The position numbers and the translations under genes are program-made. This document shows positions 13,731 to 26,900 of a stretch of 64,000 bases of DNA, one piece after another. The notes below the pieces were generated by a model. The model worked only from the letters and a program-made list of their open reading frames with translations, was not told where the DNA came from and searched no databases. Positions within the stretch are counted from its first letter, which is position 1; each line of letters begins with the position of its first letter. The DNA comes from Alentia gelatinosa (taxonomy: Eukaryota; Annelida; Polychaeta; Phyllodocida; Polynoidae), in the NCBI GenBank assembly GCA_950022655.1, contig OX465589.1, positions 25,225,626-25,289,625 on the forward strand, given 5' to 3'.

Positions 13731-14420
13731 CTGTCAATTGGTATTTGCAGGACATACCCCCTCCCCTTTTCACTTAGATCATTTAAAGAGTACCATATTC
13801 TGGTAGCTTATCAATCGATGAATATCGATGAACTAAATGACATGATTGTAACATAAATGTAAATAGTTTCGTAACTTGGCTGCTATAGATCGTGGCCAGA
13901 TCGTACATAACATGGTATGCTTATTGACGTATGATATCCATGCCAACTAGCATGCATGACAGGATTTAGCATGTAATTATCTCACCTCATCAGGTCAATC
14001 GAAATTGCTTCTATGAGGTACTGCATTCTATAAATCAATATTTATATATATATATTTATATATTGTACAGATATACACAGACGGGGTATATCTTACTATA
14101 AAATAGAGATGGCGCCACTGACGGCCCTATCCTACTAGCGCCACCAAGCGCCACCAGAGTCAGGTATGAGGAGCGCGAACCTACAAGCGTCACTCACCTG
14201 CCGAAATTTTTTATATATATATGTGTGTGTCTGTGTAATATATCGGGAATCAAGAAGCAGTAGCCATGTTTATAGAGAAGTGTATGCCTCTGAGTATGTA
14301 TCCAATCATTAATCTATGTTCTTCAGAGATGGGAATATGTTATTTGATCTGTTACAATGTAGTATTAATTGTAGTCCAATCGTTGTTATATGCACATGCT
14401 ACATACGACTAAAGTATTTA

Positions 14421-14690
14421 TTCCTTACAAAACAATGAATGGATCAGAGCATATATGTCCCGTTACAAATCTATATATCTCCTTCCCCTTTGGTTACTTG
14501 TGGGTCCCTGATCCCTTTAGTGGTGTGGGGACCCATTACTTGCCGTAGGAAATATAATCACTCTACTCTAAATATGCACGGCTGATTGTACTCTTTCTGT
14601 ATATATATGATCTGTTACAGATGAGTATTGTATTTATTATATCGTCTACTTTCATCCTTACAGAGCACTGAATGGATCACAGTGTATGTC
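14421..14690 (+). repeat. Two decayed tandem copies of the exon 1 acceptor edge
   Basis: ttcatccttacag plus AGCACTGAATGGATC (14651-14678) and ttccttacaaaacaatgaatggatc (14421-14445) repeat the real edge at 14831-14860. Each is preceded by a gttaca...gtatt segment as in the real copy. Copy B keeps AG but hits TAA after ten codons; copy C has lost the AG. Confidence 0.85.
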
Positions 14691-14841
14691 CCGTAATAAA
14701 TCTACATCTATATATGTATTAGAATATAATTATCAGACTTTAAAAATGCAGTAATGAGTGCCCTCTAACCGCATAGATAAATGTCATGATTGTTACAGAT
14801 GAACATTGTATTAATTCATTGGTTTGTTTTCATCCTTACAG

Positions 14842-14964
14842 AGCAATGAATGGATCAGAGTGCGCATCCAGCAGATGGAGCCCGACCTCATGGAGGTTGG
14901 GTCGTCGCTGGAGGAAGCGCGCGCTCTCCGCCGTGAGCACGACGAGCTACTCATGAAACTCAAT
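14842..14964 (+). CDS. CCDC141: Exon 1 of model (residues 1-41), internal exon
   Basis: The acceptor is catccttacag and the donor AAT|gtgagt; the exon is 123 nt, phase 0 at both ends. It begins SNEWIRVRIQQMEPDLMEVG, which parallels the WVRLQLAE...LLEIGSS region near the N-terminus of vertebrate CCDC141, and ends ELLMKLN. It has no suitable start and opens with an acceptor, so at least one upstream coding exon is expected. Two decayed copies of its 5' edge lie just upstream. Confidence 0.9.
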
Positions 14965-17900
14965 GTGAGTAACTCACTATTTACTCATACACTATCAACG
15001 TTAAACCGAAATCAGGGATGGAGCTTTGCACACATTTGTGGTTTTTCCTCTAAATTCGAAATTAAACCTTTTCTAGGATATCCTTCCAAAACTGCTAGTT
15101 TACCCAGCTGTTATGCATGAGGAAGACCCATATTTATGGTCTTAATATCTTTAAGTATTTGAAGGACAATAAAGAAAGTAGAATGAAATTATAAGAAGTG
15201 TGATATATATATTTTTTTTAATGATTTGGCTTCCGACATATTTGTCTAGGCAGACTTACATCCCTGAGTCATACTACAGTTAATTCCCGTTACAACATGT
15301 ACGGTTATAATGTAATAGTGGAACAAATTAAGATTGCCATCGTGTTAAGTCATCTCTGAAAGGAAGGCTGAGGTAGAACATATAATAGGACTAGATTTTC
15401 AAATTGATGTTGACAGGCAGGTAGAATCAAGCTTTCTGATAATGATGAACTTGTATATGTGATTATTCATTAGTTGACCTCAACGTCAGACACTTAGAGT
15501 AAGCGGCAATACATACACTATTGGAAAGACAACCGCCCATGAGAGATCATATGAATCACGGATAAGTGTAAGGGGGGGGGGGGGGGGGGGTTAATGAGGG
15601 CAGTCCACCGCTCTATCAGAGTGGGAGGAACGACTAAACCCCACTGTCTCCATACATCCATCAATCCCACGCCCTAACATGATAAAGATACCAAACAGGA
15701 TTTATTCAAATCAAACTTAGGGAGGGGTGTCAAGGTTTCGCCAATATAGGCTCATCATGCAACTTGGGAAAAAAGTATCCAGGTTCTAATCAGCAGAGTC
15801 TTGAACTATTCGGTATAGTCTGGATCTACTTAAGACAGATTTGATCTGATCAACTTGATCTGGATCTTCTCGAAGCGGGACCGAGCTGTTCACTGTTGTC
15901 TGGTTCTGCTCATTGCAGCTTAAGGTTGTTTAGTATATCCTGGTTCTTTTCAGTGCAGCCGTCAGCTGTTCAGTATAGCCTGAATACGCTTAGAATTATT
16001 CATTCGTGTTCTGGCTCGATACACACTGATTTGAGTTGTTCAGTGTTGGCTAGTTCTGCTGAGTGCACCTTTAATCTAGTAAGATTAGTATTTTTCTGCC
16101 CATAGCAGCTTTGAGCTGTTTAATGTAGACTTTGGCTGCCTTGCCTATTTTTAGCTGGACACTAAAGTTGCACTGCTTAGTACATCTTTGTGATGTTCAT
16201 TGTCTCATAGGGCTTTTTGAATAATTATTGATCATACATGAATACCCTTTTCTGCACGCCAACAACACTCAGGGACGATGTGGGACAACTATATTCAACA
16301 CTTATGGATGACCCTCTGTTGGCTAGGACTCCCTAGTAACGAGCTTGAATATCATTAAACGATAACCCTTCGTACAAGGTCTCCTTCTGCCCTGTACTGT
16401 CGTAGGTATAAGTTATTTAAGAGACCCTGCTTGGCCTCCGTGCACCTTTGACCTGTATTGTCATCTGGCATGGTTCTTCTCTACGCAGGCTCCAGCTTTC
16501 TTCGTAGCCTGGGTCTGCTTGGTGCAGCTCAGAGCTGCTCAGTGGTAGCTGGATACGCTGAGAGTTATCCAAGGAAAAGTGAAGCCGTCCCATGAGAAAT
16601 GTCAGTTACTTTGAGTGCTGGCCGGTAAACAACCCCGGTCTCCATGGTAACTTGCATCTAGACGAGGAGAGGGGATATCTCACATTTACTTAGGGTATCG
16701 CTAAATGATGGAACTGCCTTGAGAGTCGGCTTCGATAAAAGTATGTCCTCCAAGATAGGTTTCCTATCCACCCCAGCTCGGATTGCTGATAAAGGATTAC
16801 CGTTGCTGCAATAAAGGAGCATTTAGTAGAAGAATGCAATCAAAAGCAGTGGTATTGCGATCCTATTTCATTCATTTGACGTAATAGTAATCTAGATGAT
16901 TATTTGGCCAGTTTACGGAAGTGTGTGGCTGAAGCTTACTGATAGCTGAATCAGTGGCTTGTGGCAGTAAGGGAGGTGGCATTTGGCAACATTTCATATA
17001 ATGTACTTTGTCACTTTTTTCTTCTGCCACTGAGTTGATCACTAGCATCATGTCATATATTGTCATAGATAGAAGACCATAAACATCTCAGGCTTTTGTA
17101 TCAGAAAGACATCTGAAACTTCAAAGTCAGAAGTGTTTAATTACAGTCGAACCCCGCGTAATCGGACACCCTCCGTTCCGGGCCAAAGTTTCCGCTTACA
17201 CGGGGTTAAATCAAACGTCTAAGGGGCCCCTCCCACCTACTACGACGCACTACGATTAAGTCTGCGATTAACCTTCCGACGCACTACGACGCACACCGAC
17301 GCACTACGAAATTCAAACATGTTTGAATATCGTAGAGCCTCTACGATTAACGTTTTTTTGTTGTAGTGCGTCGTAGTGCGTCGGCGCGGAGCTAGTTCGT
17401 CGGCGACAAAACCTGACTAATTGACGAGTTCGTCGGCGACACCTCCACGATTTTTTCAGTTTGTCGCCGACGCGGCCAAAGGGTTAATCGTAGACTTAAT
17501 CGTAGTAGGTGGGAGGGGCCCTTAATATAAGGATTCGTTCCGAGCAAAGGTGTCCGTTAACACGGGGTGTCCGTTAGGCGGGGTTCTATTGTACTTGGTT
17601 TCTGATTGATAACAATATGAGTCATCATTTAGGTTACTCTGTAAGCAGTATACAAGAATAGAGGAAATGCCACACGTACGCACATCAAAAGCAAATCAGT
17701 CAATTGTGATTTGTGGATATAAACAATATGGTTATACATGTATAGTTGTTGATTCTTCTGCAATGGTTGATGAGACATTTAGCGTGCCTTCGCCAAAAGG
17801 ACGATGGCAATTAAAACGGCCTGGAACCTAAGGACATGATTTTCAGACATCTCAGGATGAAACGTGCGTTGGCGCGACTATAAATCACCCACATACTGAC

Positions 17901-20900
17901 ATTTTACAAATCCGGGATTTTCTATTGGTAAGGCACACGCCCAGTAAACTGCCAAGTGGCAGCATTTGTCCGTTTCTTGGTGACTGCATAGTTGTGAGGC
18001 CGCTAATCAGTATTTGTTTTGGGTGTTAGCACGGTACAGACAGACCTGACCTCTTGGTGGTAGGAGTAAAGGCAGGAGGCAGTAGAGGCAGGCGGGCAGA
18101 GCTGAGGGGGGAACTGGTATTCCTGTCTAACTTCTAACCTACACCCAGCCGAGAACACCAGCGTTTCCTGGTTACTATGGCAACGCAGACCTAAGACAGC
18201 CGGGTGGCGCTCCGTCGCTGTACACTTTCATCACAGTTCCGCTATTATTGTATATCTACGCTCTGGCCGGACTATTTGTAGGAACTACTGTACTATAGAC
18301 CTGATGGAGAGTATATAGCGCTTGGAAGTACGTAAGAATCCATTCGGTAAAGAGCATTAGAAATTTAATCTGGAGAAGCATTTAGATTACATAATCACGT
18401 CCATGGTACACCTTCTCTGTAATGATAGCTCTCTCAGGAGAGTTTCACTATGTGAGAACTGGTGATTTACTCCAGACGCCATTGACAGTTATGGCCCAGA
18501 CATCTACACTAGTGTATAAACCTCTAAGTGCCATCACGGTAACATGTATGCTGCAGGATGCATGTCTTAATTATCAAGTATGGGTGATCTAATAGGTTGA
18601 CCCCGTCTTGAGATGCTATTTCAAATGGTGGTGAACTAAAATACTGCATGTTGGGCGTATGGGTGTGTTAGTATTGATACTCTTGGAAAGATTGATTAGA
18701 GTATGTTCAGTGAAATTTCGAAAGTGAAGTTAAAATCCCACAGACTCTTGGCCGGGAAGTGTCTGAAACATGTTCTACCCCCGCACAGCCGCACTTTCCT
18801 GAGCTGGGTCTGGGGAATGTTATCCAATTAGAAGTTGCTTGCAGATTAGATCCCAGGTTACCATGGTAACTGGTTCCTGAAGTAGACTAAGCAATAAGAA
18901 CGCACCACAGGTAGATGGTAGTGAGAACGTAAACTTTCCACTGGCCTATACAGCTCAATTTTCTTCACGCAAATTGATGAAATACTTGACCAAGAGAATT
19001 GACTTCTGTCATGTATGAGGTATTCGCTTCTAGAATGCCCTAATACTCACGCACAGTGTTTTACTGGTGACAGTTGATGGATACGCACTCTGAAGAACAA
19101 AACAGCGCATGTCTTCTGTTATTTCATTTGTGGTTGCACATAGAATTGTACCACAGAAATGCCAGCATAAGCTAGACCCAGGGGCGATAGGATGTGGCAT
19201 TGATAGGGATGAGCGTATTCATTGCCCTGGCAGTACGTGTAGCGTACACTTCATTAATCTGCCATACGCCATTCTAGTCTTATCAGAATTTCCCTCTACC
19301 AGATATCTTAGCCTATAGCAAAGGGAAGAGGACAAAAGACGATGATTATAACAAAATTATAGAAATCTATATACAGTGTATGATATTAATAGAATAAAAC
19401 GCTGTTAGTTCAACATTACTCTATAGGGTTAACCCAGGACAAACCCCTAATATCATCAGATATATCAATTCTCAGCCCCTTACGTATGTCTTATCAATGA
19501 ACACACTGTCAGGTACTGCAGGTAGGGCGGCAGGTCTATGCTGTGTGGCTCACAGGTACGCTGGGCGGTACGGCAGCACTGATATGTACGGACCAGCTGG
19601 TCTGCACTAACCCATGTGTTGGCAGTACTAATTATTCGCCTCCTGCTCTCACGCTGGGATCTGATATTTATGTTTTTATATGTATAGCGGTATAGTTTTT
19701 AGTCATACGTAGCTTAGTGTTATCAGATTCATGGAAGTCATCACACATATATGTATATCTTTATGATGTTATCTGGTTCTATATGGAATCGTTTCAACAG
19801 CATTGGTGCCCCCTGCTCATCATTCATGTTTAAGAGTCTTGGTGAAATTGCGACTCAGAATAGCGATTATACAGGAACCATTCGAAGACTAATGTTCAAA
19901 CAAACTTAAATTTTGAAGAAAAAAAAGCACCCTTTAGTTTTGGTGCTCTGGCCACCATGATTCTGAAAAAAAACACCCTTTAGTTTTGGTGCTCTGGCCA
20001 CCATACAACTTTCAGTGGTATTGAAGGAATTGATTATTAGTACATGTATATGAACAAATACTATGTATATTTAAGCATTGGTATCGCAGATACTATTCTT
20101 GAGATTATAACTCTTCATCTAAAATGTCAGGCATTGATACTTCCATTATTCCATGTAGTTGTCAGTGTATGCATTCGATCTATGGGGTCAGAAAACCCAA
20201 ACACAAATCGAAGGCAGTCCAGAAAATATAAACATGAAAATACAATCAAATAGGTATTGGCACATATAGAACACTTGGTCCGCTGTTCGGTACAAAGGCT
20301 TTCCCTGTGAAAAAAAGATCGATTGAAGAAGGTGAAATCTGCACAGAACCCGGTTTGTAAAGTGGTGAAGCGTGGTGGCTGTTTGTAGTCACTCTGTGTT
20401 ACTCTTATAAATAGGAGATGTAGCAGAAGTTGGCTATAGGGCCCAGAGTAGCCTCTTCCCAAGGTAGTTAGCGGTTGCTAGTGCCGCCCTCTATACGTAC
20501 GTGGTTTCCTCAGGGTGCACTGAATCTTCCGGATTATAAAGTAGCCACAAAAAAAGGAGTTGCAGGCTTTCTGAACGAGGCAGGCCTCCACATGGTGTGT
20601 GGGTCATATTCCTAACTCGAAGTGATGCAGTAGAACGAAGGCATACAATGCTTTACTCTTAAAAACATTTCTCTTTAGTATTACACCTTCCTACGGTCCT
20701 GATATAGAGTTATTATATTTGTACATGATACATTGCAATCAATTGGGTATAGCTACATGACATGCATCGTTAAATTTGTATGAAATTACAAAAATCTGAC
20801 ATCAGAAACTCGAGACGTTTAAGATTGTGCTATAATAATTGGGGAGCGGCACCATAGAAGCATTTTAGGTTTAAGGGCACTGAACTTATGATATAGTTTC

Positions 20901-23900
20901 CCCTGGTACAAGGGCGTTTTATGCCTCATCTGCTAGCAGTCATATATATGATATAGAACAGTCTACAAACTTGTTTGGGTAGCTATTAGGAAGTCTGAGA
21001 AACATTAGTAATTGTAGATTGGTTTTATGCCACTGTAAATGTTTGAGTTATGTGGGTATTTGAAAAACCTTATGGTGGTTGAGTTTTTTTACAGGAATAG
21101 TCTGAGTCAATGTAATACAGATATCTCCACTTATTGTAAAGAAGAGCTTGTTTACAATACTTAATGTACAAAGAAGCACACCCTGGCCCAATACTTTCGT
21201 ATGCCCTCCAATGTAACCTTGCTTCGCTCTGGTATGGAGGAGCCACTGCGGCGGAGGTTATCTGTTTGGCCAAGTAAAAACTCCACACTATAAGAAAAGT
21301 AGTTTGCCGTGAATACGTCGCCTGCTTGATGCTCTGTGAGCTGTGTGGGTGTTGGAGACTGCGGGGCGGCAATAAATCAGTACCACACTGCGCAATTTGA
21401 CTGTCTGCTGTAAGCGCCTCGCATCTAAAACTCGAAGGAATATAGTCTATGACCTGTTATCAAATCGTATAAAGTCAGTAAGTGACGCTTTAAAGGTAAA
21501 CCTTAACCACCTAAGGGCTCTTGCTCTTGGATTATTGTCACAACCGAGCTGACAGAAGAATTAGAGCATCTGTTTACACTCTGTCCATCAATCATTCACA
21601 GGATTTCCCTGGTTATTGCGGATTTCCGGATTTATGACGTTCTAAGCATCATTCTTGAGATCAGTGTAAATCCGAGGAGAAAGAAGGTTCACAAAATAAA
21701 AAAAAAAGATATAAATATTTCTCTCTCAAGTGAGGCCAGAATTAACTTAGAATAGCTAGAAATAAAGGCCTGCGAACCCCTGGCGCTTCTTTTTCCTGAT
21801 TATTCTTTATTTCCAAATTCGATGCTTGGGAGTAGCAGTGCTGGTAAATCATCGATAGAGCATCACCTTCAAAGATTAAGGACATACTAAAATCATTAAT
21901 CTACAATTGGGATAAATTTAAAGTGCTACCACTGATTGTTAGTTTGCTTAGGAGATAAGTAACTTGTAGATCTATAGTAGACATTGGTCAGTATCTTGAT
22001 GGAATAGAGCTAGGCTGAATACAGCAGGCTGCATACACCTGGTCAGCTCCAGTGTTGAGGTGATGTGAAGGGGATGCGACTGTGGTCACGTGTAAGGCTA
22101 ATGAACTGAACATTGCCTTCACCAACATCCAGGGCACAGATGGCAACGTTTAGCAGACCTGTTTACATCCTCATTTGTTACTGCTAGCTCCTGTGAGCTC
22201 GGAGGAGAACCGTTTGGATCAGCTTGGTCTCACAGGAACATCCCAAGCACAACTAATATCTTTTCACATAATCCAAATTGATATTATAGTAATGGATAAT
22301 GACATTCAACCTACATAATACAACGAGGAATTGTAACATACTGGAGTTAGGTCAGCATTCTAGCATAGTCGAGAAAAAGGACAGCTTGTAAGAGCAGATG
22401 TTGGTAGAGTCTTGGTTGTTGCGATTGTGTGAAACATGGAAAGGCACCTAGGCAAACCAAGCAAATAAAACTACCAGCTGGTTTATCTCTCACATACGCA
22501 AGAAACTCTGCTTGGCCAAATATAATCAGAGTTCTTCAGACTAACAATAAAGTTTGTATACTGTCCGAGTAGTAATACTCACTTCCTCCACTGAATAAAA
22601 GTTAGAATGGATTGTAAGCAACATATGTACTATGGAGCTCCACCATGATTTGGTTGGGTCATCAGATTCCATTCTGATTTCCATCCTGATTTTCTAATCA
22701 AAATTTATTGTTGTAACCCAATAAAGCATACAAGATACTTTACTCTCACTGCGGTTATCATCCAGTGTAATAATCAAGCTCATTGCTAAGATGATTTAAT
22801 CATATTGACACTTAATATAATCAGGTTGATGGGTAGCTGTGTGTACGCGGCGTTAGTATACTCATCACTAGTGATTTCTCCACGAATAGTGCCTTGGGCA
22901 GCATCTATAATATGTTAATAACTGGAAAGGCTATTTTGTTACAAAATAATGATGGTAGTTTCTTTGTTAACTTTGGAAATAAGAACTGATTAGCTTGCAC
23001 TAGCGTATTGGGGATATAAAGTTACATTCAGTCAGTACGTTCACCAATGTATAGACAGGTGTAATAAAGGTTTCACCCTTGTGTCCTGGTCGACCACACA
23101 ATGAGTGCTGGAATTAGCGTGCTGAAGCTATACGAGTCCTGGCCCAGGCCCCACCATAGGGGTCTGAACGTCTGATACCTCGATAAGTGGCTTCCCTGAA
23201 ACGTGCACTGTATGTATATATACCTGTACACAGGGGAAATAGACCCAGTTTATGGGGCTCCAAGTGAGACATGATAGTTCTCATTATGTATACCACTATA
23301 TGGATACATTACCTGTGCACAGGGGAAATAGACCCAGGCTATGGGGCTCGAAGTGAGACATGATAGTTCTGAGTATCTATATCATTAGTTGTATGCATTA
23401 CCCGTGCAAATGAGAAGAAGTCCATGCTATGGGGCTTACCGTGAGACATGATAACACTGAGCATATATACCGCTATATATATACCAGTAGACAAGAGAAA
23501 TAAATGCATGTAATGTGGCTCCAAGTATCCAAGCATTCTAAGGCATTGGATACGGACGTGAAAGAGAAACAATTTCTTGCTAGCTGACTAGTATATTGAA
23601 ATTAATTCACAATGACTATATGCACAATCAATTTCAAAGCGACATCATGGTTAAGTGATAAATATCTAAAGACACGTGAAATAATATAAATAAAGCTATC
23701 GAAGACTGTGTTGAAAAGAATAGCTAGTACATGACATATATCATTAGCCATATAAGATCTTTACCAAATTTAATTATTGTAGGATAAGGCTCCGCAAAGT
23801 ATTAGGTAGTAATAAGTAACGACGTAAATAACACGATGCACGCTGCCTGTACTGACAGCAGCCGGTGCTACAATATTGGGTAACTGTAATGGGTGCCGGA

Positions 23901-26900
23901 AGCTGGGGATCCCCTCAGCCGACAACCGTGTGTATATAACCGTCTCTGTGATGGAATAGCAAATAGTAACTGTCTTTCAGATAAAGCACAAGGTATATGA
24001 GCATATAAGAGAAACTATTAAAGAAAATTGCAGGCATGAAATTAGGATAGAACCGAGGAGGTAATGATATGAGCTTTGAACTATTTCATCCTTGAATGAC
24101 CCACCTGTGGTAATAGGCGTTAATTATTATATTATTATATACCTATGGCCGTATGACCTACACATACTGCCTGCTGTTACCCATGACGTATGTATAGCCG
24201 TACGTCACACTGTGACGTACGGGGTATGTGATCACGTGACTTGCTAAAATTTCGCCATTTTGAGGTATATAATAATACGAAAACGGGCTGACTGTCTTAG
24301 TACGTCAAAATACTTTGTAAAATTATTAATCAGATACATCCCTCTACCTTCGGCATCGGGATGTATCTGATCAATAATTTTACTGCGTATTTTTGACGTA
24401 CGAAGACAGTAAGCCAGTTTCCGTATAGTACGTTTCCATAGTTTGACACGGGTGAAGACAGAACAAAGAAAGACACACCATCACTATGAGTGAATTTCAC
24501 AAATATCTATTAGTAACAACAACCAGTCTTCTTCAAGACGTTTAACAAAGTACTCTGGAGGGCATAATGAATAATTGCGATGTGCGATTGCTAACTTGAT
24601 TACATTTAAAGGTTTTTCTTTACATGAGTTAAGCGATATGAGCTCTTTAACAACATAATCCTACTGGACATCTTCTTAGATAATTTTTTTTTTCAAAATA
24701 AGATTTCTACGAGGAGAAATTGCATAGCCTTGTTAATAGCTATTTCATCGTAGGTTTCTGTGATGTATTTGTTGATAACATGGTCTGTACACCCTTTGAA
24801 TAGTCCGGCGTTTTACTTAGGACTTGTGATGACCTCAGGTACTTAATATGATACGATATCAGGATTAAGTAAGCGAAACACAAGTCGAGATTCACGATAT
24901 TGGTTTGGAATATGCGTCATATTCAGTAAACAGTTTTGGCCGGCTCCTCAGGTATTCGGTTGAATAGAGTGGGGCTGGAATGAGCTGAGTCAGTCGTAGG
25001 ATGTGGAGCAGCTCTTAGTTCACAGGTTAACCGCTAGGCGGAACCTGTAGCTGCTCGTCTCATATATGCCGTGCCGCGTGTACTGAGAAAAGATGCTTTT
25101 CTGTGGTCGATTCAAATGAAGAACCCAAAGTAGTTTGAGACTTTTGTTAGCTGATATAAAGCTGAGGAATTGTTAACTGATATAAAGATCCATTGGTATC
25201 GCTGCGCACCCGGATCGGTTAGGATTTCCCGTGGGGCCCTAGAGTTTTATTTTGTAGCGATAGTCAAGTTGGTGTCGCAGTAAAGTTGAATCTAAGCTAA
25301 TCTGAGGATGAGAGACAATCAGAGGAATACAGGCCCACAGCCGAAACTCAATCATGGAACCTTGTGATCCGAAATCGTGTTGAAGGTGACTGAATTGCTG
25401 TGATAATTTCAAATCTGTCATTGCTAAGGAATATTCACCAGAGTTTACGAGCTTGAAACTGAAACATTCTTTGTTATAAATTGCTGTTACTAAAAAAGGG
25501 AAAACAAATTGAAAAGATAGTGAGCGCCCCATAGTCCATACAATAGCGTATAGCTGAGAGTTGGTGGTGAAAGAAGGGCGCTGACTGCGGTAACGTCCAA
25601 GTGAGCGCACATTGCCTCTACACTGAGCAGGCCGACTCCACGCGGCACCCTGCCGAGCACTGAAGAGCTGACTTCTTAGTGCTATCTACAAACCTTCGCC
25701 CTTCAATCACTATACTGTACTCTCAACCCCTTACCCCGGTCCTGACTTCTAACAGAATAGTTGAATATTGTAGATATAAATAAGCTTTTTCTCTGGATTA
25801 TTTTGTTAACAAATTGTATATCTTATAGAATCTCTGTGTAAAATAAATTAATGTTGTTTAGGACAATGACCTTACCAGTCGGATTTTGTTCGTATGTATA
25901 CATTAAACCCAACTTCTATATATGCGAGATTGAACATATGGAATTTCATTGAAAAGGGTCTTTAGGATTACAGAACTAGATCATATTGGACCCATGTTTC
26001 GATAGATGTATATTGGGGTTTTAGTAAATACATTGGAAATCATATTTGAATATCTGGAATTACATGTGATTTCACAAATAAACGAACACTAAACCAATCA
26101 GCTTGAATCTCTCCCGGAGAGAACAGGGAGTTTGCTCGACGTCAGTGAAGTAGCACAGAAAAAGACCAGATGGCTTAAGTAGAGAACTCCTCTGGGGTGA
26201 GAAGTTTAAGGTCATGCTACCTGACGAGTCTACACTCACCTTGAGTCATGCACCTCACTGCAAGTACAAGGAGAAGGTCAAGAAGCTGTCTTACACATTA
26301 TTATAACACCACACCCCGTTACATTAATATCCAAACCTCAACCCTTTTACATTGGTTCTCTTAAACCATTGCTGGATGCTTTGATGGTTGGACTTGCAAT
26401 GATAGCAGTATTTATATGAAACTGAGAATTTCATCTCTAATTTGCATAAGTCATAAAGTAATTCATAATTTGCAATACAAACAAACCAAAACTGAGATTG
26501 ACTGTTCTCCATGATGGGCAGTTATGAATGTTCTGTGGCATGCACCAGTATATATAGTTTTTACAGGCAAAATTCTGTGAACGCTATCATTCGAATTTTT
26601 TTTATATAGTTTTTACATAGTCCTGCTCATCTCAGGTCTATAATGTACGTCATATATACGTGGGTCCTGGAGGGTCATGGGTAGTGGCAGGGCTCCTCGG
26701 TTCTAATAACACGCCCGGCAGCAGTTATTTCAGAACGTGATATATTGATTCATCACTGCTCACTCTCCCTACCTGATGGATAGCGCGTGTTAGATGAAGA
26801 ATACAGTACCGAAACTGTGCATGGAGAGTGATTGAGGTGTCATACATATAGGTGCGCGTGTAGGGGGTCTTGTCCTCATGTGGGGGCAGAGGTACCAGTG

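Larger units (their letters stand above)
1..14841. other. Upstream or 5'-intron region with no supported gene
   Basis: No exon chain or recognisable protein is found on either strand. Contents are foldback elements, G and C runs, tRNA-like SINE pieces, a degenerate TGAC repeat, a CpG-rich patch, a possible promoter near 12 kb and the weak exon at 12605. The N-terminal block expected before exon 1 was searched for by eye and not found, so it may lie left of the window or be highly diverged. Confidence 0.6.

Noticed and set aside
20127..20462. 111-codon minus-strand ORF
   Set aside because: No recognisable domain; composition like intron.
25239..25610. 123-codon ORF on the minus strand
   Set aside because: No family resemblance, no splice context and composition like the surrounding intron; consistent with chance.
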